A stretch of DNA of 9,524 nt from Candidatus Taylorbacteria bacterium RIFCSPLOWO2_01_FULL_45_15b (GCA_001822655.1 MHRX01000020.1:1-9524), one strand, 5' to 3'; shown: positions 1-4,617, numbered from the stretch's first letter. Program-made: numbers and translations. Notes: a model not told the origin generated them from the letters alone.

Positions 1-53
1 TATAGGTTATGAAGGTGTCGTAAATACTCACAAAACGAGCGCAGTGGGACTAT

Positions 54-184
54 GGGCCAGAGGAAGCGTGGGACGCTTCCGTATGGGAATCGAAGGCCGA
101 TTGAGCATTTTTTGAAGTCGTTGCGACGAGCAAAAAATCCAATCGGGGTACTGAACATGTAATGTTCGATTCCCTCCTGGCCCA
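54..184 (+). repeat. tRNA-tail-derived structured element A1 (candidate ncRNA)
   Basis: The element opens with GGGCCAG (54-60) and closes with CTGGCCC (177-183) plus A, an acceptor-like 7-bp stem. A perfect 8-bp hairpin (62-69/73-80, loop GGG) follows the first arm. GGGAATCGA (85-93) is then complementary to TCGATTCCC (166-174), which reads like a tRNA T-loop and T-stem. Nested inside are CCGATT/AATCGG (97-102/141-146), an ATTTTTTG/CAAAAAAT stem (107-114/131-138) and a small TCGT/ACGA hairpin. A last hairpin GAACAT-gta-ATGTTC (153-167) overlaps the T-like strand. There is no anticodon arm, so it is not a functional tRNA. The matching tRNA, with acceptor GGGCCAG, probably lies left of the window. 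Transcription is inferred. Confidence 0.6.
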
Positions 185-348
185 CAGACGAAGTGCAGTG
201 GCAAAAGAAGCGAGTAGCTTCTGTGGAGGGGATCGAAAAGTCTGAATACATCGCACGCGATTGAGCACAATCGGGGCTTGGCCCATTCCACGAGTACGAT
301 ATGAAGACTATACCGTTCATGTAATGAAAGATTCCCTCCTGGCCCACA
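182..348 (+). repeat. Second, degenerate tRNA-tail element A2 (candidate ncRNA)
   Basis: It ends with the same tail as A1 (GATTCCCTCCTGGCCCA, 332-348). The 5' arm is damaged: CTGTGG (221-226) pairs back to CCACAG (182-187), and GGAGGGGATCGAA (225-237) matches the reverse complement of the tail except for one G·T-capable change. The expected GGGCCAG copy is missing. The hairpin AGAAGC-gagta-GCTTCT (206-222) takes the place of the first hairpin of A1. AGTCT/AGACT (239-243/307-311) and CGATT/AATCG (258-262/269-273) can pair inside. A TTGGCCCA copy near 279-286 suggests a composite or rearranged element. The right boundary is clear and the left boundary is approximate. Confidence 0.45.
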
Positions 349-396
349 CAATAATTTAAAATTCACATGCGTTCAATTGATAATAAGAAAATTAGA

Positions 397-426
397 TTGG
401 GCAGAAATGAAAAAAATTGCTAGAGT
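397..426 (+). promoter_or_regulatory. Possible promoter of tRNA-Lys
   Basis: TTGGGC (397-402) and TAGAGT (421-426) are 18 bp apart and lie about 20-50 bp before the tRNA. Both hexamers are poor matches to consensus. Alternative AT-rich -10 candidates (for example TATCTA at 435-440) exist. The 349-445 interval otherwise shows no gene. The cluster might instead be transcribed from a promoter left of the window. Confidence 0.25.
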
Positions 427-445
427 ATTCCCGTTATCTAAATAT

Positions 446-518
446 GCGCCCATAGCTCAGTTGGTAGAGCATCCGCCTCTTAAGCGGTTGGTCGGAGGTT
501 CAAATCCTCCTGGGCGCA
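446..518 (+). tRNA. tRNA-Lys (anticodon CTT)
   Basis: The sequence folds as a standard 73-nt cloverleaf. The acceptor is GCGCCCA (446-452) with TGGGCGC (511-517) and discriminator A518. The D-stem is GCTC/GAGC with an AGTTGGTA loop. The anticodon loop is CTCTTAA, giving anticodon CTT, which decodes lysine AAG. The T-arm is GGAGG-TTCAAAT-CCTCC. The top anticodon-stem pair is a T·T mismatch. CCA is not encoded (the DNA reads ACA), so a CCA-adding enzyme is required. The gene is followed by a spacer hairpin and then element B, whose 5' arm is complementary to this tRNA's T-arm and acceptor 3' side. Confidence 0.95.
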
Positions 519-550
519 CAATAAAACGAGCGAAGCTCGTATTGCGCCCA
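511..550 (+). repeat. Inverted repeat joining the tRNA-Lys 3' end to element B
   Basis: The acceptor 3' strand TGGGCGC (511-517) is repeated inverted as GCGCCCA (544-550). Between them lies a perfect spacer hairpin ACGAGC-gaa-GCTCGT (526-540), with AAT/ATT (520-522/541-543) able to extend it. If tRNA and element are co-transcribed, this hairpin competes with the tRNA acceptor stem. It could also be a processing signal or a trace of the mechanism that created the element. Confidence 0.7.
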
Positions 551-674
551 GAGCATGTGCTGGAAGCACATGCGTGAGGATTTGAAAACCTCTGATGGTT
601 TTTTGGAGCATCCTGGCGAACAAAAAACAGAAGAGGTGTACCGAACTCGTAAAGTTCGAATCCTGCTGGGCGCA
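544..674 (+). repeat. tRNA-Lys-tail structured element B (candidate ncRNA)
   Basis: The element is 131 nt, the same length as A1. GCGCCCA (544-550) pairs with TGGGCGC (667-673), the acceptor stem of the neighbouring tRNA-Lys. Next come a perfect 8-bp hairpin GCATGTGC-tggaa-GCACATGC (553-573) and GAGGATTTGAA (576-586). GGATTTGAA is exactly complementary to the tRNA-Lys segment TTCAAATCC, and pairs with one wobble to the element's own TTCGAATCC (655-663). The core has ACCTCT/AGAGGT (588-593/632-637) around GTTTTTTG/CAAAAAAC (598-605/621-628). The hairpin GAACT-cgtaa-AGTTC (643-657) overlaps the T-like strand. No anticodon arm is present, so this is a tRNA mimic at most. Confidence 0.65.
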
Positions 675-721
675 CATGACGAAACAAATCTCGACTACTC
701 GAGATTTTTTCGTACATGTGC
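672..721 (+). other. Long near-perfect hairpin ending the tRNA-Lys/B unit
   Basis: GCACATGA (672-679), CGAAA (680-684) and AAATCTCGA (686-694) pair with TCGAGATTT (699-707), TTTCG (708-712) and T/CATGTGC (713/715-721). This gives about 22 bp with two single-base bulges and a CTAC loop. The T run lies inside the stem rather than after it, so this is not a textbook intrinsic terminator. A shorter stem 686-707 followed by TTT could still act as one. The base of the stem overlaps the last bases of element B. Confidence 0.55.
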
Positions 722-866
722 GAGCCGCAGCGATGCCGAGCGAGCACGTGAGGCCGCGAGGCGGGCGATTAGTAAATCGTGCCGGGAGGCTTCGCGGAAA
801 TTCGCGAGTGAGCTAGTCCAAGCGTTCGCTCGAACGCTCTAGGACGACGAGCGAAATATCTGTGGC
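722..866 (+). other. GC-rich hairpin-dense region, no gene recognised
   Basis: This stretch is visibly richer in G and C than its surroundings and is full of stems: CCGCGA/TCGCGG (754-759/792-797) enclosing CGATT-agta-AATCG (766-779), and AGCGTTC-gctc-GAACGCT (821-838) flanked by GTCC/GGAC (816-819/842-845). Open frames here look like shadows with no recognisable protein. GCACGTGAGG (746-755) echoes the ACATGCGTGAGG junction of element B, so part of it may be a diverged element of the same kind. RNA of unknown function is possible. Confidence 0.35.
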
Positions 867-875
867 CACATCATT

Positions 876-918
876 ACTCGCAAAGCGAATTTTGCGTCCA
901 TAGCATATGCCGGAGCAC
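876..918 (+). repeat. Decayed 5' fragment of a B-like element
   Basis: GCGTCCATAGCATATGC, followed by CGGAGCACC (894-919), closely matches the start of element B (GCGCCCAGAGCATGTGC, then TGGAAGCACA). It is preceded by ACTCGC-aaa-GCGAAT, in the position of B's spacer hairpin. The copy stops after about 25 bases and has no matching tail. From 919 to 981 the sequence is AT-rich with no recognisable feature. Confidence 0.5.
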
Positions 919-981
919 CTCTACTAGAATTCAATATGACATCAATTTCTTTAGCTTATTTTCCGCTTAATCCACAACTCG

Positions 982-1011
982 TATTAGTGTACGATATATC
1001 GTACACTAATA
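982..1011. promoter_or_regulatory. 30-bp perfect palindrome, probable operator of the TrpR-like gene
   Basis: The two 15-base arms are perfect reverse complements. The central 22 bp are AGTGTACGATA followed by its reverse complement, and the same core recurs after the gene. The site ends 34 bp before the ATG and touches TAGTATTAT (1010-1018), a likely -10 region, so a bound repressor would block transcription. TrpR-family repressors are known to bind palindromes of similar size and to autoregulate. Assigning this site to the neighbouring protein is inference. Confidence 0.6.
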
Positions 1012-1045
1012 GTATTATTTAAGTATTGATGATCAAATACATTAC

Positions 1046-1465
1046 ATGCCTCATCTTTCAAAAAAAAGCATACCTACCGACAAAAAGGAGAAGCTGACGA
1101 GCTACTTTTCGTTGTTACTTCAGGATCCCAGACGCGAGGCGATTTTGAGTGAAATTCTAACAGAAACAGAAAAGAAAATGCTGCTGAAGCGCTTGGGATT
1201 AATTCATATGATCGCTGAAAAATATCCTACCCATGCGATAGCTTCCATACTAAAAATGAGTCCCTCTACAGTTAGTCGGTATGAGTTGGGCATCGTAAAC
1301 AATAGATTTCCCTCATCACTCAAATTTATTAGCAAGACAAATCCTGCCTCGAAAATCGCTCAGTTTATCTTGGGTTTGGTTCGTATTCCATTTGATGCAA
1401 AATTTAAGTCTCTAAACAGAGTTCTTGACGATCTCGAAGGTAAAACAAGATCTGGCAGGAGATAA
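1046..1465 (+). CDS. TrpR-like helix-turn-helix transcriptional repressor
   Basis: The 139-residue protein resembles the Trp-repressor/YerC superfamily. Residues 20-60 form the helical segment with TETEKKMLLKRLGLIHMIAE, comparable to the LTxxExxxLxxRLxxxxxL stretch of TrpR-like proteins. A helix-turn-helix follows at about 62-82 (THAIASILKMSPSTVSRYE), where the STVSR recognition helix fits the family well. The tail from 90 to 139 is basic, unassigned and longer than in minimal TrpR-like proteins. It probably acts as a dimeric DNA-binding repressor. A tryptophan ligand should not be assumed because no trp genes are nearby. The ATG is the first in frame and lacks a clear Shine-Dalgarno sequence. 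Palindromes with an identical core flank the gene, suggesting autoregulation. Confidence 0.8.
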   Translation: MPHLSKKSIPTDKKEKLTSYFSLLLQDPRREAILSEILTETEKKMLLKRLGLIHMIAEKYPTHAIASILKMSPSTVSRYELGIVNNRFPSSLKFISKTNPASKIAQFILGLVRIPFDAKFKSLNRVLDDLEGKTRSGRR

Positions 1466-1479
1466 GAATTTAGTTACCC

Positions 1480-1523
1480 AATCGTCCAATAGTGTACGAT
1501 ATATCGTACACTATTGGACGATT
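1480..1523. promoter_or_regulatory. 44-bp perfect palindrome downstream of the TrpR-like gene
   Basis: Two 22-base arms are exact reverse complements, and the central 22 bp are identical to the core of the upstream palindrome. It begins 14 bp after the stop codon and is followed by TT and then A, so it could also serve as a weak terminator or bidirectional insulator. An operator controlling the downstream tRNA-Leu unit is another possibility, but its distance from that promoter (about 60 bp) makes simple blocking less likely. Confidence 0.6.
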
Positions 1524-1581
1524 TTAGTGATGCCAATAATTTGCATCTTGAGACATTCCAGAAATGATGTGAGGCGGACGT

Positions 1582-1613
1582 TTGCCTGTCCCTTGATCTT
1601 TGTTTAGTATTAT
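1582..1613 (+). promoter_or_regulatory. Possible promoter of tRNA-Leu
   Basis: TTGCCT (1582-1587) and TAGTAT (1605-1610) are separated by 17 bp. The -10 is part of the 9-mer TAGTATTAT that also occurs before the TrpR-like gene and before a pilin-like gene. A start near 1617-1620 would begin almost at the mature tRNA 5' end. Confidence 0.4.
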
Positions 1614-1619
1614 CCCACT

Positions 1620-1700
1620 GGGCGGGTGGTGAAATGGCAGACACGCTTGCCTTAGGAGCAAGTGCCGCAAGGCATGGAGGTTCAAGTCCTCTCCCGCCCA
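1620..1700 (+). tRNA. tRNA-Leu (anticodon TAG)
   Basis: This is an 81-nt class II tRNA. The acceptor is GGGCGGG (1620-1626) with CCCGCCC (1693-1699) and discriminator A1700. The anticodon stem is CTTGC/GCAAG with loop CTTAGGA, giving anticodon TAG, which reads CTA/CTN leucine codons. The variable arm is GCC-GCAA-GGC, as expected for leucine. The T-arm is GGAGG-TTCAAGT-CCTCT. CCA is not encoded. The last 19 bases are repeated inverted at the start of element C1 a short distance downstream. Confidence 0.95.
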
Positions 1701-1768
1701 CAAAATCTTACACACCGAAGCGCAAGCTTTGGTGTGTTTGATTTTGTAGGGGTGGGAGAGGACTTGAA
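1681..1768 (+). repeat. Long imperfect inverted repeat containing the 3' end of tRNA-Leu
   Basis: TTCAAGTCCTCTCCCGCCC (1681-1699, T-loop to acceptor) pairs with GGGTGGGAGAGGACTTGAA (1750-1768) with a single T·G change. The intervening spacer is itself a hairpin: ACAAAATC/GATTTTGT (1700-1707/1740-1747), ACACACC/GGTGTGT (1710-1716/1731-1737), then GAAGC/GCTTT around a short GCAA loop. Together they form one stem of about 40 bp with few interruptions. In a co-transcript this would be far more stable than the tRNA T-arm and acceptor. Confidence 0.75.
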
Positions 1769-1875
1769 AGCGAAGGCGGGCACCCATTCAGAAGAATGGG
1801 TCGCGTAAGCAGGACCGAGAAATTTTTTGGAGTGGCGACGACAAAAAATGTTCTTGGTAAAGTCTCTCCCGCCCA
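1750..1875 (+). repeat. tRNA-Leu-tail structured element C1 (candidate ncRNA)
   Basis: The element begins with a 19-nt antisense copy of the tRNA-Leu 3' end and closes with its own CTCTCCCGCCC (1864-1874) plus A. The stem therefore reads GGGTGGG/CCCGCCC, AGAG/CTCT and ACTT/AAGT with one bulged G. Unlike A1 and B it has no hairpin between the acceptor and T-like complements. A hairpin ACCCATTC-agaa-GAATGGGT (1782-1801) follows. The core is ACCGAGAA/TTCTTGGT (1814-1821/1851-1858) around ATTTTTTG/CAAAAAAT (1822-1829/1842-1849), with a loop very similar to those in A1 and B (GGCGACGA here, TGCGACGA in A1). Confidence 0.65.
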
Positions 1876-1904
1876 CAATAAAACCGCGTAACCGGTTTTA
1901 TGCT

Positions 1905-2111
1905 GGACGGGAAGAAAGCGCTGGGAGCGCTTTCGTGAGGTGAGAAAGGAATACTTGGAGTTTCGCAAGACCTTTTGAGCTCGAGTCTCCGAAAGCCAAA
2001 AGGTGTACAGGTCCTGTAAGGACTTGAAGACCTTTGATAGTTTTCTTGAGTGCTTCACGAGAAGAAAACAGAAGGTGTACCGACCCTGTAAGGGTCTAGT
2101 CCTCCCGCCCA
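1905..2111 (+). repeat. Composite tRNA-Leu-tail element C2 (candidate ncRNA)
   Basis: At 207 nt this is the longest copy. It is linked to C1 by the hairpin TAAAACCG/CGGTTTTA (1879-1900). GGACGGG (1905-1911) pairs with CCCGCCC (2104-2110) except for one A·C position. The first hairpin is GAAAGCGC-tggga-GCGCTTTC (1914-1934). Two core modules follow in tandem: ACCTTTTG/CAAAAGGT with AGGTGTACAGGTCCTGTAAGG (1970-2021), and ACCTT/AAGGT around GTTTTCTT/AAGAAAAC with GACCC-tgtaa-GGGTC (2030-2096). AGGACTTGA (2019-2027), complementary to the tRNA-Leu T region, pairs with TCTAGTCCT (2095-2103) with one mismatch. It appears to be one element nested in, or duplicated within, another. Confidence 0.55.
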
Positions 2112-2144
2112 CAAGAAAACGCCCCTACTTAGCCCTTATTTTAC

Positions 2145-2172
2145 TTGACTTTGTACTTAAACATGATATAAT
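2145..2172 (+). promoter_or_regulatory. Strong sigma70-type promoter of the SPFH operon
   Basis: TTGACT (2145-2150) and a perfect TATAAT (2167-2172) are 16 bp apart, with an extended -10 TGA just before. Transcription should start near 2179, leaving a leader of about 45 nt that is rich in A. It contains the weak ribosome-binding sequence AAGG about 6 bp before the ATG at 2224. Confidence 0.8.
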
Positions 2173-2223
2173 TCGCGAAGTGTTTTTTGACAACAAAACA
2201 AACGAACAAAAGAAAAGGTAAAT

Positions 2224-3393
2224 ATGAACTTTTTACTAGCAGGTATTATCCTGCTGTTTCTCTTCGGAACAATCCTGCTCGGAGCTTGGCTCCTTGCAAA
2301 GGAAGACTACTTCTTTTCATTTTCGCAGCAAGGTGCTGTGAAAGTGGTCATGCGAGGCGACGAAGCCTCATATTACTTTGGAAGCATCAGTGGTTTTAGA
2401 ATTCATCCGAGGACGGGAGCGATCCTGTCCATAGCGGATTTCGAGCAACTCAGCGATATCGATAAAAAGGAGTGGAAAACCCATCCTTCTGTCGGTCCAT
2501 TCAGATTTGTCGGCATAGGCGCAGTATTTATTACACCTATCTGGCGGATTCTCGAATACGACTTCCATTGGCTAAAACTAGTCATGCCTCAAGGACAAAC
2601 GTCGTACCAGATGATTGCCAGAGACGAAAAATCTAAGGTGATTTTCCACCGCTATCCTTACCCAGTAATGGTAGGAGCTGCGGAAACGGGAGGCGACGAC
2701 AAAACAACTCCAGAAAAAAAAGAAGTTGAAGGACTCCCGCTCGACATCGAGCTCCTCGCAACAATCGAGCTGGTAAACGCAAGCAAAGCATTGTTTGGAT
2801 CCTTACCATCAGGAAATTGGCTGACGCAGGTAGTGAACAGGGTCGTGACAAGAACCCGTCACTATGTGGGCAACAAAGGATACATGGACGTCATTTCTGA
2901 AAAGGAAGCTGGGGATAAATCCGCGATTAGTGCCTACATCAGAGATCTGAACGAGGGAGACGACGGAATCATAACACTCTATGGCGTAAAAATCGTTTCG
3001 ATCGACATCCTGAAAATCGACATTGCAGGAAGCCGAAAAGAAGCGATTCAAGCTGCATCTACGGCTGAATACGAAGCACGCCGAGCAGCTGAGGCACTCA
3101 AGGTAAGGACTGACGGCGAAGCTTATCAGGTCGAAAGAATGGGTGAAGCGCGAAGCAAGGCCTTAACGGCCGTAGCCCGCGGTGAATTGGACCAGATCAA
3201 AGCGCTGAATGCGGCTAACGACAACGCAAGAGCAATTCGCGTGTCCGGAAACCTTGGCGATGGTAACCTGAACACCCTCGCCCTTGGAGGCAATCCTTCG
3301 TTGCTTCTCGGACAGACGGTCCCGGCACCAGACAAACCCAAGACGGAAGACCAGCGTGACAAAAATAGACGGCAAGGAGACAAGAATAAATGA
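2224..3393 (+). CDS. SPFH/band-7 domain membrane protein
   Basis: This 389-residue protein has an N-terminal membrane anchor (about 3-24), an SPFH-like region and a charged helical tail. Residues 170-190 (LPLDIELLATIELVNASKAL) and 252-268 (GVKIVSIDILKIDIAG) resemble the β-strand signatures that start and end the band-7 fold of stomatin, prohibitin, flotillin and HflK proteins. Residues 269-335 are Ala/Glu/Arg-rich and probably coiled coil (REAIQ…EYEARRAAEALKVRTDGEA). The last 20 residues are very polar. SPFH proteins form membrane-bound oligomeric rings or scaffolds, and its precise client is unknown. Residues 60-130 look like a lineage-specific insert. The stop overlaps the next start (ATGA), so the two products are probably made together. 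Confidence 0.8.
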   Translation: MNFLLAGIILLFLFGTILLGAWLLAKEDYFFSFSQQGAVKVVMRGDEASYYFGSISGFRIHPRTGAILSIADFEQLSDIDKKEWKTHPSVGPFRFVGIGAVFITPIWRILEYDFHWLKLVMPQGQTSYQMIARDEKSKVIFHRYPYPVMVGAAETGGDDKTTPEKKEVEGLPLDIELLATIELVNASKALFGSLPSGNWLTQVVNRVVTRTRHYVGNKGYMDVISEKEAGDKSAISAYIRDLNEGDDGIITLYGVKIVSIDILKIDIAGSRKEAIQAASTAEYEARRAAEALKVRTDGEAYQVERMGEARSKALTAVARGELDQIKALNAANDNARAIRVSGNLGDGNLNTLALGGNPSLLLGQTVPAPDKPKTEDQRDKNRRQGDKNK

Positions 3394-4235
3394 ATCGAAC
3401 CGTTAAACGAACCGTTAAAGTGTTCCTGGGAATTACAGCGGCCGTGGCAGCGATAGGGGCACTGGGACTTCTCTTAAGGGGACTTCTCTTAAGCGACTCC
3501 GTTGCTGTAAAGTCCGCACTGTATGTGCTCGCTGTGTTAATGCCGACACTCTTCGGGTTGTTGGCATTCCTAGCTTGGAAACGCGGCAAACAAAGCCATC
3601 AACCGGCAGTTCCGAATCCACCAAGCCCACCCCCCTCACCAAACACACAGCCGGCGCCTGGAGCAAATCCATCTACGCCTTCGGCGCCTACAGCACAGGC
3701 TCGACCCGGTGCGACGACACCCGCAACCGCAGGCAAACCAAAGAAGAGCTTCCTGGTACGAGTTGCTATCTTCTTCGGCTGGTTCTTCATTGTTGGCCTC
3801 GTACTTCAGCTCGGGTTTCTGATTCTCGCAATGTTCACAGGAACTGCGTGGCTCGAAGAGCCCGACGCGGCGCAGACTAAAAAGATGTTCTGCGCATTCT
3901 TCGAGCCTTATGGGGCCACCAACTTCCCTTACAAAGATACTGGCGTTTGGATGCCGGTAACGAGTTTCAGGGACGAAGACGGCCAGATGGACTTCAATGT
4001 CCAAGTAGACCTAATGTTCTACGGGCGACAAAAGAAAATCTATACATGGAACAAAGACCGGTCCCTCCGCGGTAAATGGAGGCAAACTGGTCTTGAATAT
4101 TGCGGGGAGTTTTATCTAGTCCCCGATCCAGACGGAAAGGGCGGTTACATCGGAACCGAAACGGTTCTGAACGACAAAAAAGTGCCGCCAACACTGGAAA
4201 TGCCCTTGAAGATCTCGTATCTTCAAGGGCGCTAA
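3390..4235 (+). CDS. Membrane protein of unknown function with proline-rich linker
   Basis: I do not recognise a family for this 281-residue protein. Two hydrophobic segments (about 11-31 and 42-63) are followed by a Pro/Ala/Thr/Ser-rich linker (70-115), a third membrane segment (about 121-149) and a soluble C-terminal domain (150-281) with two cysteines (C168, C238) and many aromatic residues. The start overlaps the SPFH stop by four bases, which implies translational coupling and a shared role in the membrane, possibly as a partner of the SPFH protein. The N-terminus contains two exact tandem duplications (NRTVKRTVK and GLLLRGLLL). A strong terminator follows 30 bp after the stop. Confidence 0.7.
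   Translation: MNRTVKRTVKVFLGITAAVAAIGALGLLLRGLLLSDSVAVKSALYVLAVLMPTLFGLLAFLAWKRGKQSHQPAVPNPPSPPPSPNTQPAPGANPSTPSAPTAQARPGATTPATAGKPKKSFLVRVAIFFGWFFIVGLVLQLGFLILAMFTGTAWLEEPDAAQTKKMFCAFFEPYGATNFPYKDTGVWMPVTSFRDEDGQMDFNVQVDLMFYGRQKKIYTWNKDRSLRGKWRQTGLEYCGEFYLVPDPDGKGGYIGTETVLNDKKVPPTLEMPLKISYLQGR
3396..3419 (+). repeat. 12-bp exact tandem duplication in the start of the gene at 3390
   Basis: CGAACCGTTAAA occurs twice back to back (3396-3407, 3408-3419). The copies are in frame and produce the RTVK-RTVK-like N-terminus. Being identical at every base, the duplication looks recent or is kept by slippage. Confidence 0.9.
3464..3493 (+). repeat. 15-bp exact tandem duplication inside the first membrane segment
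   Basis: GGGACTTCTCTTAAG occurs twice back to back (3464-3478, 3479-3493), in frame, lengthening the first hydrophobic stretch and repeating a positively charged residue (GLLLRGLLLS). Confidence 0.9.
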
Positions 4236-4265
4236 CAAGTTCTTCGGCGATGATTCGCCAAACAC

Positions 4266-4294
4266 AAAGAGCAGACCCGCGTCTGCTCTTTTTT
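4266..4294 (+). terminator. Rho-independent terminator of the SPFH operon
   Basis: AAAGAGCAGA (4266-4275) pairs perfectly with TCTGCTCTTT (4282-4291) across a CCCGCG loop and runs into a T tract (4289-4294), with TTTC continuing beyond it. It lies 30 bp after the stop at 4235. Confidence 0.85.
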
Positions 4295-4311
4295 CTTTTC
4301 GAAAAACCAAG

Positions 4312-4336
4312 AACGCCCCTCGTGAGGGGCGTTTTT
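4312..4336. terminator. Second terminator hairpin between convergent operons, probably bidirectional
   Basis: AACGCCCCTC (4312-4321) pairs with GAGGGGCGTT (4324-4333) around a very short loop. On the + strand it is followed by TTTTT. On the - strand it lies just after the last pilin-like gene (stop at 4346) and is followed by CTTGGTTTTT, a weaker U tract. It most likely backs up the + strand terminator and ends the - strand operon. Confidence 0.7.
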
Positions 4337-4345
4337 AATCTTGTG

Positions 4346-4609
4346 TTATCGGATATAGTCAGGCGTTGAAATACCGAATGTGGAAAGCAATAGATTGATA
4401 ATGCCGTAGACGCTTATCATAATCAGCATTCCGACAATCCCCCATACAATTACCCTGCGACCCGTGTCCCTCTCCTCATCACTATCCGAATACCAGATAA
4501 GACGCAGAAGTCCCCAAAAAAACACGAGCAACGCCACCGCAAACATGAGAAGAATTAGCGGATTCAGTATGTACTCGTTCAGCTTGTTGAGGAAGGGCGC
4601 AATTGACAT
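4346..4609 (-). CDS. T4SS-pilin-like small membrane protein (no signal peptide)
   Basis: This 87-residue protein is the shortest member of the local pilin-like family and the last gene of the - strand operon. Two membrane helices (about 16-40 and 52-78) carry the family pattern LLVFFWGLLRLI…RRVIVWGIVGMLIMISVYGI. The acidic SDSDEERDTG loop replaces the usual SAGDEEAKxxGK. Unlike its paralogues it lacks a cleavable signal peptide, and SVYG replaces SVWG. It starts 8 bp after the upstream gene's stop, with AGG a few bases before the ATG. It may be a structural subunit or a membrane accessory rather than an exported subunit. Confidence 0.75.
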   Translation of the reverse strand: MSIAPFLNKLNEYILNPLILLMFAVALLVFFWGLLRLIWYSDSDEERDTGRRVIVWGIVGMLIMISVYGIINLLLSTFGISTPDYIR

Positions 4610-4617
4610 TTAACCTA

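Noticed and set aside
28..366. Minus-strand open frames with GPGGN- and WARRESN-like peptides over the A elements
   Set aside because: These peptides are the usual antisense translation of tRNA T-arms and acceptors; the DNA is explained by the tRNA-tail elements.
544..674. Group I intron, tmRNA or split tRNA
   Set aside because: tRNA-Lys and tRNA-Leu are intact, no anticodon arm halves flank the elements, and no tmRNA tag reading frame or intron core was recognised.
377..747. Open frames on both strands across tRNA-Lys and element B
   Set aside because: They read through the tRNA gene or its antisense (for example RPGGFEPPTN) and have no independent support.
555..842. Plus-strand frame of 95 codons through element B and the GC-rich stretch
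   Set aside because: It crosses structured repeats and hairpins, has no ribosome-binding site and no recognisable family.
1681..2111. Attachment-site duplications from integrated elements at tRNA ends
   Set aside because: Direct tail copies fit, but no integrase is present, inserts are only about 130-210 bp, and the inverted 5' arms are not explained by att duplication.
1708..2221. Open frames over C1 and C2 on both strands
   Set aside because: Composition and peptides (VVATPKNF-like) come from the repeated U6/A6 core of the elements rather than a protein.
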